A DNA stretch of 64,000 nt from Streptomyces indicus (GCF_900100315.1 NZ_FNFF01000009.1:186001-250000); one strand, 5' to 3'; positions 37,726-46,281 are shown, counted from the first letter of the stretch. Numbers and translations: made by a program. The notes: generated by a model from the sequence alone, not told the origin.

Positions 37726-38676
37726 ATGGGGGACGTGACGACTTTGGCGACGGAGTACGAGGCGGGCCGCGCGACAGAAGACCGAACGCGCGGCGCGACG
37801 GAGCACAGGGTGGGCCGCAGGCGCCCGGAGCTGGCCGCGTTCCTGCGCAGCCGCCGCGCCCGCGTGACCCCGGCCGACGTCGGCATGCCCGGCGGCCTGC
37901 GCCGCCGCACCCCGGGCCTGCGCCGCGAGGAGGTCGCCCAGCTCTCCGGGGTGGGCGTGACCTGGTACACGTGGCTGGAGCAGGGCCGCCCCATCAACGC
38001 CTCGGGGCAGGTGCTCGACGCGGTCGCGCGCACGCTGCGCCTGGACCGCTCCGAGCGCGAGCACCTGTACCACCTGGCCGAGGTGCCGCTGCCCGCGGAC
38101 GCCGCGGACCCGGCGGACGCGCCCGAGGTGAGCGAGGAGCTCCAGGGCATCCTCGACGCCCTGGACCCGCGTCCCGCGGTGATCTACAACGCGCGGTACG
38201 ACATCCTCGCCACGAACGCCGCGTACCGGGAGCTGTTCTTCATCGAGGAGATCGTGTCCAGCGCGGGCCGGCGCAATGTCCTGTGGACGCTGTGCACGGT
38301 CGAGGAGGAGCACTGCCCGCTGGTGTTCCGCGAGGTCGAACTGCCGCGGATGGTCGCCCAGTTGCGCGGCGGGTACGGCCGTCATGTCGGCGAGCCCGCA
38401 TGGGAGTCCTTCGTCCGCGACCTCTCGGCCGCGAGCGAGACCTTCGCCCGGCTGTGGGCGAGCGGCGACGTGGTCGGCCCGGGCCCGCACGTGAAGACGT
38501 TCCGCTACGCCTCGGTGGGCGAGATCCGCATGACCTCGGTGTCCCTGTCCGTCAACGGGATGCCGGACTGCCGCATCGTGGCGTACACCCCGGCGGACGA
38601 GCTGAGCACGGGCCGCCTGGCGCAGGTACGGGAGCGGTGCGGCACGCCGCCCGCCTCGCAGACCCCTGCTCCGTAA
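37726..38676 (+). CDS. XRE-family regulator with MmyB-like ligand-binding domain
   Basis: 316 residues. Residues about 33-115 are a helix-turn-helix domain (LAAFLRSRRARVTPADVGMP, LRREEVAQLSGVGVTWYTWLEQG). Residues about 140-300 are the PAS-like MmyB ligand-binding domain (LDALDPRPAVIYNARYDILATNAAY ... RYASVGEIRMTSVSLSVNGM), which in relatives binds a fatty acid or methylenomycin-like ligand. Divergent from the MFS exporter; inferred to repress it until ligand is present. Ends just before a hairpin shared with the second tRNA-Ala. Confidence 0.92.
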   Translation: MGDVTTLATEYEAGRATEDRTRGATEHRVGRRRPELAAFLRSRRARVTPADVGMPGGLRRRTPGLRREEVAQLSGVGVTWYTWLEQGRPINASGQVLDAVARTLRLDRSEREHLYHLAEVPLPADAADPADAPEVSEELQGILDALDPRPAVIYNARYDILATNAAYRELFFIEEIVSSAGRRNVLWTLCTVEEEHCPLVFREVELPRMVAQLRGGYGRHVGEPAWESFVRDLSAASETFARLWASGDVVGPGPHVKTFRYASVGEIRMTSVSLSVNGMPDCRIVAYTPADELSTGRLAQVRERCGTPPASQTPAP

Positions 38677-38680
38677 CGCA

Positions 38681-38712
38681 GAAATCCCGCCCTCTGCTGA
38701 GGACGGGATTTC
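38681..38712. terminator. Hairpin between the regulator and tRNA-Ala copy 2
   Basis: GAAATCCCG-C-CCTC (38681-38694) pairs with GAGG-A-CGGGATTTC (38699-38712) with one C/A mismatch. Same position relative to the tRNA as the hairpin at 34111-34151. Confidence 0.85.
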
Positions 38713-38719
38713 CGTGACG

Positions 38720-38792
<73 letters not shown>

Positions 38793-38889
38793 TTGCGTTC
38801 TTCCCGCTCGGCGGGCGAACAAGAAGAACTTTAGCCTGCCACCCGGCAGAAAGTGAAATCCGGGTCCCAGGGCCTCTGACCTGCGAGGC

Positions 38890-39552
38890 TCAGGTGTCGT
38901 CGCCGAGCACCGGCTCCGGCAGCGTGCCCGCGTTGTGCTCCAGGAGACGCCAGCCGCGCGCGCCCTCGCCGAGCACCGACCAGGCGCAGTTCGACAGGCC
39001 GCCGAGGCCCTCCCACAGGTGGGCGTCGAGGCCGAGCAGCCGGCCGATCGTGGTGCGGATCGTGCCGCCGTGGCTGACCACCACGAGGGTGCCGCCGTCG
39101 GGCAGCTTGTCCGCGTGCCGGAGCACGACCGGGGCGGCGCGGTCGGCCACCTCGGTCTCCAGCTCGCCGCCGCCGCGGCGGACCGCCTCGCCGCGCTTCC
39201 ACGCGGTGTATTCCTCGCCGTACTGCGCGAGGATCTCTTCGTGCGTGAGCCCCTGCCAGGCGCCCGCGTACGTCTCGCGCAGGCCCTCCTCGTACGCGAC
39301 CTCCAGGCCCGTCAGGGCGGCCAGCTCGGCGGCCGTCGCGGAGGCGCGGCTCAGGTCGGAGGCGACGATCGCGTCCGGCTTGAGCGAGGCGAGCAGCCGC
39401 GCGGCGCGTGCGGCCTGGGCGACGCCCTCGGGGGTGAGGTCGATGTCCGTGGTGCCCTGGAAGCGGCGCTCCAGGTTCCAGGAGGTCTGGCCGTGCCGCC
39501 ACAGGATGATCCTGCGGTTGCGGCCGCTCGGCTGGTTGAGCACCGACGTCAT
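38890..39552 (-). CDS. Histidine phosphatase (phosphoglycerate-mutase-like)
   Basis: 220 residues from ATG 39552. Catalytic motif LWRHGQT with His20, the substrate Arg in SDLSRASATA, the acid EGLRETYAG and the second catalytic His in VVVSHGGTIRTT: a complete branch-1 histidine phosphatase. Substrate unknown; relatives dephosphorylate sugars, cobalamin precursors or GpgP substrates (glucosyl-3-phosphoglycerate). The start overlaps the rsfS stop (ATGA), the usual actinobacterial rsfS-phosphatase pair. Confidence 0.92.
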   Translation of the reverse strand: MTSVLNQPSGRNRRIILWRHGQTSWNLERRFQGTTDIDLTPEGVAQAARAARLLASLKPDAIVASDLSRASATAAELAALTGLEVAYEEGLRETYAGAWQGLTHEEILAQYGEEYTAWKRGEAVRRGGGELETEVADRAAPVVLRHADKLPDGGTLVVVSHGGTIRTTIGRLLGLDAHLWEGLGGLSNCAWSVLGEGARGWRLLEHNAGTLPEPVLGDDT

Positions 39553-39977
39553 CGAAGGTCCCCGGCCGGCTCCTCGGCGGAGGCGTGCTCGGCGCCCTTG
39601 CCGCGGGTGGCCTTGGCGTCCTCGGGCAGGTCGAGCTCGGGGCAGTCCTTCCACAGGCGCTCGAGCGCGTAGAAGACCCGCTCCTCGCTGTGCTGGATGT
39701 GCACCACGATGTCGACGTAGTCGAGCAGGATCCAGCGGGCGTCGCGGTCGCCTTCGCGGCGTACCGGCTTGGCGCCCAGCTCCTTGCTCAGCTTCTCCTC
39801 GATCTCGTCGGAGATCGACTTGACCTGGCGGTCGTTGGGCGCGGAGGCCAGCAGGAAGGCGTCCGTGATCGACAGCACGTCGCTGACGTCGTAGGCGATG
39901 ATGTCGTGCGCGAGCTTGTCGGCGGCCGCCTGCGCGGCCACATTGATGAGCTCGATGGAACGGTCTGTCGCGGTCAC
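39549..39977 (-). CDS. rsfS: Ribosome silencing factor RsfS
   Basis: 142 residues, GTG start 39977. Features: MTATDRSIELINVAAQAAAD, DVSDVLSITDAFLLASAPND, RDARWILLDYVDIVVHIQH: the RsfS/Iojap fold. It binds L14 on the 50S subunit and blocks subunit joining in starvation. The last 25 residues (KATRGKGAEHASAEEPAGDLR) are a charged tail. Translationally coupled to the phosphatase. Separated from the LCP gene by a terminator, so it needs its own promoter in 39978-40112. Confidence 0.95.
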   Translation of the reverse strand: MTATDRSIELINVAAQAAADKLAHDIIAYDVSDVLSITDAFLLASAPNDRQVKSISDEIEEKLSKELGAKPVRREGDRDARWILLDYVDIVVHIQHSEERVFYALERLWKDCPELDLPEDAKATRGKGAEHASAEEPAGDLR

Positions 39978-40112
39978 TGCTTGGCTTTCCGTCGGCGGTC
40001 AGGGCCCCCGGCCAGTAAGACGTCCGGGCGTGTTGCCCTTCCAGGATCTCACGGACCGCGGGCCTCGCCCCAGGCGATTACCGCAGCACCACGGCAGCAC
40101 GAGGCTGCACAA

Positions 40113-40140
40113 GGGGGCGCCACCCCTGGGCGGCGCCCCC
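40113..40140 (-). terminator. Terminator after the LCP gene
   Basis: GGGGGCGCC (40113-40121) and GGCGCCCCC (40132-40140), loop of 10 bases, 17 bases beyond the stop of the LCP gene. Confidence 0.85.
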
Positions 40141-40157
40141 TGAGAGCCTTCGGAGCC

Positions 40158-41951
40158 CTACTCCACCTTGTAGTCGGACCCGAGCACGACCCCGATGTCC
40201 GCGTTCCCGGCGACCTTGCCCTTCTTGACCGCGCCCGCCGGCAGGCCCAGCGTCTTGGCGACCTCCGCGGCCTCCGCCTTGCGGGTCTCGTCGGCGTAGG
40301 TGACCTGCGAGGAGCCGCCGGCGCCCGCGGTGCCGGGCACGACCGTCCAGCCGCCGTTGACCAGGTCGACCCGCGCGTTCTCGACGGCCTTCTTCTCGCC
40401 GGAGAGGTTGATGCGGACCGCCGCGTCCGGGTCCGCGTTCTTGACCGTGCCGCCGAGCAGCTTGGCGACCACGTCGTCAGTGGCCTTCTGGCTGACGGTG
40501 CCGTCCTGCTGCACGGGCAGCACGGTGCTGTCGTAGTCGCCGGCCTTCGCGCGCGTGGAGAGGCGTGCGAGGAAGGAGCCGAGGTCCTGGTCGGTGAGCG
40601 GCGGCTCGATGATCTGGCCGAGGGTCTGGACGGTGGTGGTGGCGGCCTTGGGGTCGGTGGACAGCTTGCGCAGCACGCCCTGGAGGACCGCGCCGAAGCG
40701 GCTCAGCTGCGCCGCCTCGCTCTCGCCGGGCGCGCGGTAGGTGGCGTACGCGACGGCCATCGGGCCGCTGAGCGTCTGGTCCTCGCCCTTGGTGACCAGC
40801 GGCGAGGTGCCCTTCTTCTTCGCCTTCGGGTCCGGTACGTCGGCGTTCGTGTCGATGTCGATGTTGCCGACGATGTCGACCAGGTTGTTCAGGAACGGGG
40901 TGTCCAGGCGCCAGCTGCCCTCGATGCGGGTGCCGAGCAGCCCGTCCACGGCCTCCCGGGTCCCGCTGGAGCCGTCGTCGTCCACGGACTTGCCGAGCGT
41001 GGTGGCCTGGCCGTCCTCGTCGGTGACCGCGAGGGAGTTGGGCAGCAGGACGGTGGCGCCGCGCTCGGTGGTGGTGTTGTCCACGAGCAGCGCGGTCGAG
41101 GTGCCCTTGCCGTTGGTGTTGTGCAGATGCACGACGATCACGTCGCGCTTCTGCGGTCCGGTCGCGGCCTGGTCGTCCTCCGACGCGCCGGAGAGGAACG
41201 GCAGCTTGCCCTCGTACCAGAGGTAGCCGACCCCGCCGACCAGCACGAGCGCGAGCACGACGAGCAGCGCGACCATACGGTTGCGGCCGCGGCGCTTGGC
41301 CTCCTCGCGGCGCTCGGTGCGCGACTCGGTGAACTTCAGCCAGTCGATGACGTCCTCGGACTCCTCATCGGGTTCCTCGATGAAGGAGAACTGCTCCGTG
41401 CGGTAGTCCCGCTCGGGCGCGCGCGCCGGCTCCTCGGGGGTGTGCTGCTGGGGCACCCAGGCGGTGGGTTCCTGGACCTGGGTGTAGCGGCCGGTCTCGG
41501 TGACGGGCGCGAACTCGCCGGTGTCCGCGGAGACCCGCGGCTGCTGCCCGGTGCCGCCGGCCTGCCCGTACGGGTCGTACGAGGGGGCGGTGTCGTTGCC
41601 GTAGGCGGCGGGGTGGTCGTTCCCGTACCCGGTTCCGGTACCGGCGCCGGATCCGTAACTGTCCGCGCCGTACGAGGAGTTGGCGCCGTACGAGCCGTTC
41701 GGGTCATACGAGCCGTCGGCCCCGTTCGAGCTGTTCGTCCCGTCCGTCCCGTACTGGCCGCCGTAGGTGTCGTAGCCGTACCCCTGCTGCTGGGGAACGC
41801 CGCCGTACGGGTCGTAGCCGCCCTGCGGGCCGTGCTGCGGGGGCGCGACAGGCTGGTAGACCGGCTGGCCGTACTCGTCGTAGCCGACGATCTCGTACTG
41901 CTGACCCCCATGCTGCTGGCTCGCATAAGGGTCGTACTGTCGGTCGTTCAC
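40158..41951 (-). CDS. LCP-LytR_C protein, PdtA-like wall-polymer ligase candidate
   Basis: 597 residues, GTG start. Residues 1-175 are a disordered Tyr/Gly/Gln/Asp-rich cytoplasmic tail (YDPYGG, YGADSYG repeats); 186-225 acidic then basic (DVIDWLKFTESRTERREEAK); membrane span about 226-245; a LytR-CpsA-Psr-like domain about 262-420; and a LytR_C domain about 495-597 (DAAVRINLSGEKKAVENARV). LCP enzymes move lipid-linked glycopolymers to peptidoglycan outside the cell. The expected IPRD motif reads LPNSL, and the RQ-type Arg segment is SRFGAVLQ, so the active site is divergent. At this place next to nadD S. coelicolor has PdtA (SCO2578, from memory), reported to attach polydiglycosylphosphate. 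Confidence 0.88.
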   Translation of the reverse strand: MNDRQYDPYASQQHGGQQYEIVGYDEYGQPVYQPVAPPQHGPQGGYDPYGGVPQQQGYGYDTYGGQYGTDGTNSSNGADGSYDPNGSYGANSSYGADSYGSGAGTGTGYGNDHPAAYGNDTAPSYDPYGQAGGTGQQPRVSADTGEFAPVTETGRYTQVQEPTAWVPQQHTPEEPARAPERDYRTEQFSFIEEPDEESEDVIDWLKFTESRTERREEAKRRGRNRMVALLVVLALVLVGGVGYLWYEGKLPFLSGASEDDQAATGPQKRDVIVVHLHNTNGKGTSTALLVDNTTTERGATVLLPNSLAVTDEDGQATTLGKSVDDDGSSGTREAVDGLLGTRIEGSWRLDTPFLNNLVDIVGNIDIDTNADVPDPKAKKKGTSPLVTKGEDQTLSGPMAVAYATYRAPGESEAAQLSRFGAVLQGVLRKLSTDPKAATTTVQTLGQIIEPPLTDQDLGSFLARLSTRAKAGDYDSTVLPVQQDGTVSQKATDDVVAKLLGGTVKNADPDAAVRINLSGEKKAVENARVDLVNGGWTVVPGTAGAGGSSQVTYADETRKAEAAEVAKTLGLPAGAVKKGKVAGNADIGVVLGSDYKVE

Positions 41952-41995
41952 CGGGTGCCCCTCTTAGCTCTCAGGCCTCGCCCACGGCTCTCGGC

Positions 41996-42637
41996 TCATG
42001 CGCCGCGGTAGAGCTCGCGCTTGTCGATGTATCGCACCACCCCGTCCGGCACCAGATACCAGACGGGATCCCCCTTGGCGACCCGCTCACGGCAGTCCGT
42101 GGAGGAGATGGCCAGAGCGGGGACCTCCACGAGGGAGACGGAGCCATCCGGAAGGCCGGGGTCCGCCAGGGTATGCCCTGGACGTGTCACCCCGATGAAG
42201 TGGGCCAGGGAGAAGGTCTCCTCGGCGTTCTGCCAGGTGAGGATCTGGCTCAGCGCGTCGGCGCCGGTGATGAAGAAGAGATCCGTCCCGGGATTGAGCT
42301 CCCGCAGATCACGCAGCGTGTCCTTGGTGTAGGTGGGGCCGCCGCGGTCGATGTCGATACGGCTCACGGAGAACTGCGGGTTCTCCGCCGTGGCGATGAC
42401 CGTCATCAGATAGCGGTCCTCGGCCGGCGAGACGTGCTTGTGGCTCTTCTGCCACGGCTCACCGGTCGGTACGAAGACGACCTCGTCCAGCTGGAACCGC
42501 GCGGCCACCTCGCTGGCGGCCACCAGGTGCCCGTGGTGGATCGGGTCGAAGGTGCCGCCCATGACGCCGAGGCGGCGCTTGCCGCTGCCGTGTTCGCCGC
42601 GGCGGGCGGGGCCGGTAGGCCTGTCCTGCTCTCCCAT
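41996..42637 (-). CDS. nadD: Nicotinate-nucleotide adenylyltransferase
   Basis: 213 residues. GGTFDPIHHGH (27-37) is the nucleotidyltransferase signature and ISSTDCR near 180 the second ATP site; FFITGADALSQILTW is typical of NadD. It makes deamido-NAD from nicotinate mononucleotide and ATP. It is the first of a minus-strand unit with the LCP gene 44 bases later, the common actinobacterial nadD-LCP-rsfS order. The first 20 residues are a non-conserved extension; an alternative start inside would be at VMGGTF, but that would cut too close. Confidence 0.96.
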   Translation of the reverse strand: MGEQDRPTGPARRGEHGSGKRRLGVMGGTFDPIHHGHLVAASEVAARFQLDEVVFVPTGEPWQKSHKHVSPAEDRYLMTVIATAENPQFSVSRIDIDRGGPTYTKDTLRDLRELNPGTDLFFITGADALSQILTWQNAEETFSLAHFIGVTRPGHTLADPGLPDGSVSLVEVPALAISSTDCRERVAKGDPVWYLVPDGVVRYIDKRELYRGA

Positions 42638-42689
42638 GCGAGCAGACCCTACCGGCCCGCGCGAGCGGCCCGTTCCGGTGCGGGGCCGG

Positions 42690-42854
42690 TCAGCGGTCGC
42701 GGTTGAAGCGCGTGGTGATCCAGAGCAGCAGCATCAGCGCGAGGAACGCGCCACCACCGATGACGTAGGCGTTGAGGCTCTCGTGGTTGCCGCCGTGCTC
42801 GCCGCCCTCGGACGCGAGGGTGACCAGCTGGGCTGCGGAGGCGGTAAGGCTCAT
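42690..42854 (-). CDS. 54-residue membrane protein, unknown function
   Basis: Translation of ATG 42854 to TGA 42690: begins MSLTASAAQLVTLASEGGEH, ends with one membrane segment (VIGGGAFLALMLLLWITT) and a basic RFNRDR tail, so the N-terminus is probably outside. Between is a His/Gly-rich GGEHGGNHES stretch. Codon bias is normal and no other frame is better. It lies 52 bases before nadD on the same strand; a comparable small gene next to nadD is usual in Streptomyces. Confidence 0.8.
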   Translation of the reverse strand: MSLTASAAQLVTLASEGGEHGGNHESLNAYVIGGGAFLALMLLLWITTRFNRDR

Positions 42855-42961
42855 TCTCGACAGGACCTATCCGGGTGGGAACGGGCTGAGACTTCGCGCA
42901 CATCGTACGGGGGCGCCTCGGCGGCGCTCACGCCGACTCGGGCGTACGGGTGCGGCACCCG

Positions 42962-43129
42962 TCAGTCGTCGCCCCCGCGCCCGTATCCGCGCAGCAGGAA
43001 CCAGGCGAGCAGGACCGCGCCTACCAGCGACACAGCGAGGACGATCCGCACGGTGTTGCCGGGCCCCTGGTCGGCGGCCGCGGCCTGCGCGGCGGCGAGG
43101 AGGGAGGTCGCGGCTGCTGTGGGCTCCAT
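42962..43129 (-). CDS. 55-residue membrane protein, unknown function
   Basis: ATG 43129, with AAGGAG 10 bases upstream, to stop at 42962: MEPTAAATSLLAAAQAAAAD, then a single span VRIVLAVSLVGAVLLAWFLL and the tail RGYGRGGDD. Similar in design to the gene at 42690-42854: short outside N-terminus, one span, charged inside tail. The two lie together before nadD, 107 bases apart. No function known; it may be a small partner of an envelope protein encoded nearby. Confidence 0.75.
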   Translation of the reverse strand: MEPTAAATSLLAAAQAAAADQGPGNTVRIVLAVSLVGAVLLAWFLLRGYGRGGDD

Positions 43130-43373
43130 GCGCGCAATGCTCCTTACGTGGCGGTACGCCGCCCAAGCTATCCCCCGGCCGCGGCGGCCCCGCGCCCGGG
43201 TCGGGCGGCGTCCGTGCGCGGGCGCGGAGGAGCGGCCGGGGGCGCGACCGGAGGCGCTTGCCAGGTGCGCGACCGGGTGCGCGAGGGAACCCTGCCCGTA
43301 GTCTGGGCGTTCGTAAGGGGGGCGAGAGAACTCGCAACGTGCGCACCGCGCGCGGAACTTATGGGGGCCGCGA

Positions 43374-44483
43374 ATGCCTGAGAGCACCGACAACGGACAT
43401 CACGAGAACCACGAGAACCTGCCGGGGCGCAACCGCCGGCGCTTCCCCGGGATCTCGTCCCGGACGTACGAGCACCCGGCGGACCGCTCGGCCCTGGTGG
43501 CCCTGCGCAAGCTGAGCGGCTTCGACACCGTCTTCAAGGCGCTGAGCGCCCTGCTTCCCGAGCGCAGCCTCAGGCTGCTGTTCCTGTCGGACTCGGTGCG
43601 CGTGAGCGACGCGCAGTTCGCGCATCTCAATGTCATGCTGCGCGACGCCTGTTACATCCTGGACCTGGAGAAGGTCCCGCCGATGTACGTCACGCAGAAC
43701 CCGGTGCCGAATGCGATGTGCATCGGTCTCGACGAGCCGATCATCGTGGTCACCACGGGCCTGGTGGAGCTCCTCGACGAGGAGGAGATGCGCGCGGTCG
43801 TCGGCCACGAGGTGGGTCACGCCCTGTCGGGCCACGCGGTGTACCGCACGATCCTGCTGTTCCTGACGAACCTCGCCCTGAAGGTCGCCTGGATCCCGCT
43901 CGGCAATGTCGCGATCATGGCGATCGTGACCGCGCTGCGCGAGTGGTTCCGCAAGTCGGAGCTGTCCGCGGACCGCGCGGGCCTGCTCGTCGGCCAGGAC
44001 CTCAGGGCGTCGATGCGCGGCCTGATGAAGATCGCGGGCGGCAACCATCTGCACGAGATGAACGTGGACGCGTTCCTCGAGCAGGCCGAGGAGTACGAGG
44101 CGGGCGGCGACCTGCGCGACTCGGTCCTGAAGATCATGAACGTGCTGCCGCGTACGCACCCCTTCACCACGGTGCGCGCCGCCGAGCTGAAGAAGTGGGC
44201 CGAGTCCCGCGACTACCAGCGGATCATGGACGGCCACTACCCGCGGCGCGACGAGGACAAGGACACCTCGGTCTCGGACTCCTTCCGCCAGTCGGCTTCG
44301 TCGTACGCGAGCGATGTGCGCAACTCCAAGGACCCGCTGATGAAGCTGGTCTCGGACATCGCGGGGGGCGCGGGCGACCTGGGCGGCCGGGTGCGCAGGG
44401 GCTTCGGCGGGTTCGGCGGCTCACGGCCCGCCGACGACGCGGACCGCAGGGACGACGACGGAGGCTCCGAGGGCGGCAAGTAG
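43374..44483 (+). CDS. M48-family metallopeptidase
   Basis: 369 residues. HEVGH (145-149) is the zinc motif HExxH, and the third ligand is the Glu of KSELSADRAG (about 202); both intact. A hydrophobic segment (about 157-190) just after the zinc motif suggests membrane association like HtpX/Ste24. The C-terminal 90 residues are charged and Gly/Asp-rich, ending GGSEGGK. M48 peptidases act in membrane-protein quality control or cleave lipoproteins and prenyl peptides; the substrate is unknown. It is divergent from the small gene at 43129 and converges with the next membrane gene (3 bases after the stop). Confidence 0.9.
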   Translation: MPESTDNGHHENHENLPGRNRRRFPGISSRTYEHPADRSALVALRKLSGFDTVFKALSALLPERSLRLLFLSDSVRVSDAQFAHLNVMLRDACYILDLEKVPPMYVTQNPVPNAMCIGLDEPIIVVTTGLVELLDEEEMRAVVGHEVGHALSGHAVYRTILLFLTNLALKVAWIPLGNVAIMAIVTALREWFRKSELSADRAGLLVGQDLRASMRGLMKIAGGNHLHEMNVDAFLEQAEEYEAGGDLRDSVLKIMNVLPRTHPFTTVRAAELKKWAESRDYQRIMDGHYPRRDEDKDTSVSDSFRQSASSYASDVRNSKDPLMKLVSDIAGGAGDLGGRVRRGFGGFGGSRPADDADRRDDDGGSEGGK

Positions 44484-44486
44484 CGC

Positions 44487-45572
44487 TCAGCCGCGCGGCG
44501 GAGTGGGCTGTGCGGAGGCGGCGAGCGCTCCGCACAGCGCCGTCGGCCCGGTGGTCGCATACGGGTCGGTGCCCGCGGGCCCGCCCGACTTCGCGGTCTG
44601 CCCGGCGAGCAGCGGGCGCAGCCGGTCGGTGGTGTCGGCGCCGCAGGACAGCGGTCCCGCCTGGGTGTGGGAGAGGGTCAACTCGGCCTGGCCGACCCGC
44701 AGATCGTCCCGGTCGAAGCGGAAGTGCAGCTCGCGCCGGACGGTGAACAGGGAGGCGCGCGCGTCCTGGCCCGCGACCGGACGCAGCGCGTAGACGAAGG
44801 TGTGCTGCGAGGTCACCTCGAGGGTGTCGGCGCCGGTCTCGGAGGCCTTGAGCGTCCCCCGTACCCGCACCTCGTCGCCCGCGAGCGTGACCTTGGCCGG
44901 ATCGAAGCGCACCATCCAGCCGCTGGGGGCGTGCCGCCCGTCGGCGGCGGGCCGGTCCATGCCCGCGTCGAACTGCGCGGCCTGCTCCGGGTCGAGCAGC
45001 CGGCGCACCGGCCGTATCTCGTCACCGGTCAGGACCGCCGGGTCGAGCGAGGAGGCCACCAGATAGTTCCGCGCGACGTCGAGCGCCGCCCTGACCTGGT
45101 CGGCGGTGAAGTGGGCGGTGCGGTACACAGGCGGGAAGGGCATCCCGGCGGCGCCCGACTCGAACTCGGCGGCCGGGCTGTGCTCGAAGAGCGTCTCGGC
45201 GTCCTGCGCGCCGGGCACCGGCCCCTGGGGGGCCAGCGGGATCACCGTCATGCGGAGCGGTTCGGCAGGCCGGGCGTCCTGGGTGTCGGCGGGCTGCCGT
45301 ACGCCCATGTAGATCGCGACGGCGAAGGCGAGGGCGATGAGCACCAGCATCAGGAGCGCCTGCAGGGACAGGCGCCGGTGCGCAGCGGAATGCTGCGCCA
45401 CCCGCCTGCGCACCGCGGGTGCGTGGTCCGTGATCCGCTCCTGCGCGGAGAACTCCTCCAGGCGCGCGGCACGGACGAACGACTCGTCGAAGACTACGGA
45501 ACGGAACTCTTCCTCGCTCCCACCGGGAAGGCCTTCTGGTGCGCCGTCAGGTGGGTCTGCAGACCCGGCCAT
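44487..45572 (-). CDS. Single-span membrane protein with extracytoplasmic domain, paralogue A
   Basis: 361 residues. N-terminal cytoplasmic motif EEEFRSVVFDESFVRAARLEE (22-42) recurs in paralogue B; then a basic region, one span about 72-91 (LLMLVLIALAFAVAIYMGV) and an extracytoplasmic part of about 265 residues with an alpha+beta pattern (PPVYRTAHFTADQVRAALDVARNYLV ... GWMVRFDPAKVTLAGDEVRVRG) and a Cys pair at the end (GPLSCGAD ... TALCGAL). No family recognised. The ATG is preceded by TACTCT and exactly 6 bases, so the mRNA is probably leaderless. S. coelicolor has a similar pair (SCO2583/SCO2584, from memory), the latter linked to the spore-wall complex. Confidence 0.85.
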   Translation of the reverse strand: MAGSADPPDGAPEGLPGGSEEEFRSVVFDESFVRAARLEEFSAQERITDHAPAVRRRVAQHSAAHRRLSLQALLMLVLIALAFAVAIYMGVRQPADTQDARPAEPLRMTVIPLAPQGPVPGAQDAETLFEHSPAAEFESGAAGMPFPPVYRTAHFTADQVRAALDVARNYLVASSLDPAVLTGDEIRPVRRLLDPEQAAQFDAGMDRPAADGRHAPSGWMVRFDPAKVTLAGDEVRVRGTLKASETGADTLEVTSQHTFVYALRPVAGQDARASLFTVRRELHFRFDRDDLRVGQAELTLSHTQAGPLSCGADTTDRLRPLLAGQTAKSGGPAGTDPYATTGPTALCGALAASAQPTPPRG

Positions 45573-45578
45573 ACCTTC

Positions 45579-45584
45579 AGAGTA
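45579..45584 (-). promoter_or_regulatory. -10 box of paralogue A gene (leaderless)
   Basis: TACTCT on the minus strand, 6 bases before ATG 45572. The same box and spacing precede paralogue B. A TTTACC 16 bases upstream is a possible -35. Confidence 0.5.
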
Positions 45585-45663
45585 GGTTTCCGGAGCCTCA
45601 GGTAAACGCCCTGGTACGGGTCAACTTTTCGAAGGCGTAAGGGGGTTGACTCCGAAAGGACGC

Positions 45664-46269
45664 TCAGGGGGTGCGCGGTTCGGCGGAGACGGCCGGCGGT
45701 GAGTAGTCGGCGGAGGCGGAGGGTCCCTGGCCCAGCTCGCCGGTCTGGTCCACGCCCGTGGTCGCGGGCGGCGGTGTGCGGTCCTGCCGGCCGGGCGAGG
45801 AGGCGCCCCGGTAGACGGCACTGAAGGCGAGGGCCACCATGCCGATGCCCATCAGGAGCGCGAGCAGCCAGGCCACGGGCCGGTGCCAGCGCGCTTGGCT
45901 CCGGCGGGCGAGGCGGTCCTCGCACACGTCCGGCTCGTGGCCGTCGTCGTGGGATTCGTCGTGGTGGTACGCGGCCTCGTCGCCGTAGTGCCCGAGGCGG
46001 CCGCGGCCCTCGTACCCGTCGTAGAACTCGTCCCCGTCGTCCTCGGCGGCGGCCGGCCTGCCCCGCGCGCGGTGCGCCTCGGCCTCGGCGCGCGCCTGGG
46101 CCGCGGCCAGCAGCCGCTCCACCGCGGTCGGTTCGTGGACCGGCGCGCCGCGCACGAAGTCCTCGTCGAAGACCACGGAGGCGAACTCCTCGTCCGCACC
46201 CCCGTGGTCGCGGTCGTCGTCGGGCTCCCAGCCGTCCGGAAACGGCATGCCCCCCACGTCCTCCGGCAC
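45664..46269 (-). CDS. Single-span membrane protein, paralogue B
   Basis: 201 residues from GTG 46269 (VPEDVGGMPFPDGWEPD). Cytoplasmic part: DEEFASVVFDEDFVRGAP (30-47), the same motif as in paralogue A, then Ala/Glu/Asp-rich charged region and one span about 145-165 (WLLALLMGIGMVALAFSAVY), then a short Pro/Thr-rich outer tail of about 35 residues. Unlike paralogue A it has no folded outer domain. The GTG was chosen because TACTCT lies exactly 6 bases before it, as in A. ATG 46248 (MPFPDG) is an alternative. It follows proA on the same strand. Confidence 0.78.
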   Translation of the reverse strand: MPEDVGGMPFPDGWEPDDDRDHGGADEEFASVVFDEDFVRGAPVHEPTAVERLLAAAQARAEAEAHRARGRPAAAEDDGDEFYDGYEGRGRLGHYGDEAAYHHDESHDDGHEPDVCEDRLARRSQARWHRPVAWLLALLMGIGMVALAFSAVYRGASSPGRQDRTPPPATTGVDQTGELGQGPSASADYSPPAVSAEPRTP

Positions 46270-46275
46270 GGATCC

Positions 46276-46281
46276 AGAGTA
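46276..46281 (-). promoter_or_regulatory. -10 box of paralogue B gene (leaderless)
   Basis: TACTCT on the minus strand, 6 bases before GTG 46269; the box, spacing and predicted leaderless transcript mirror those of paralogue A (45579-45584). Confidence 0.5.
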
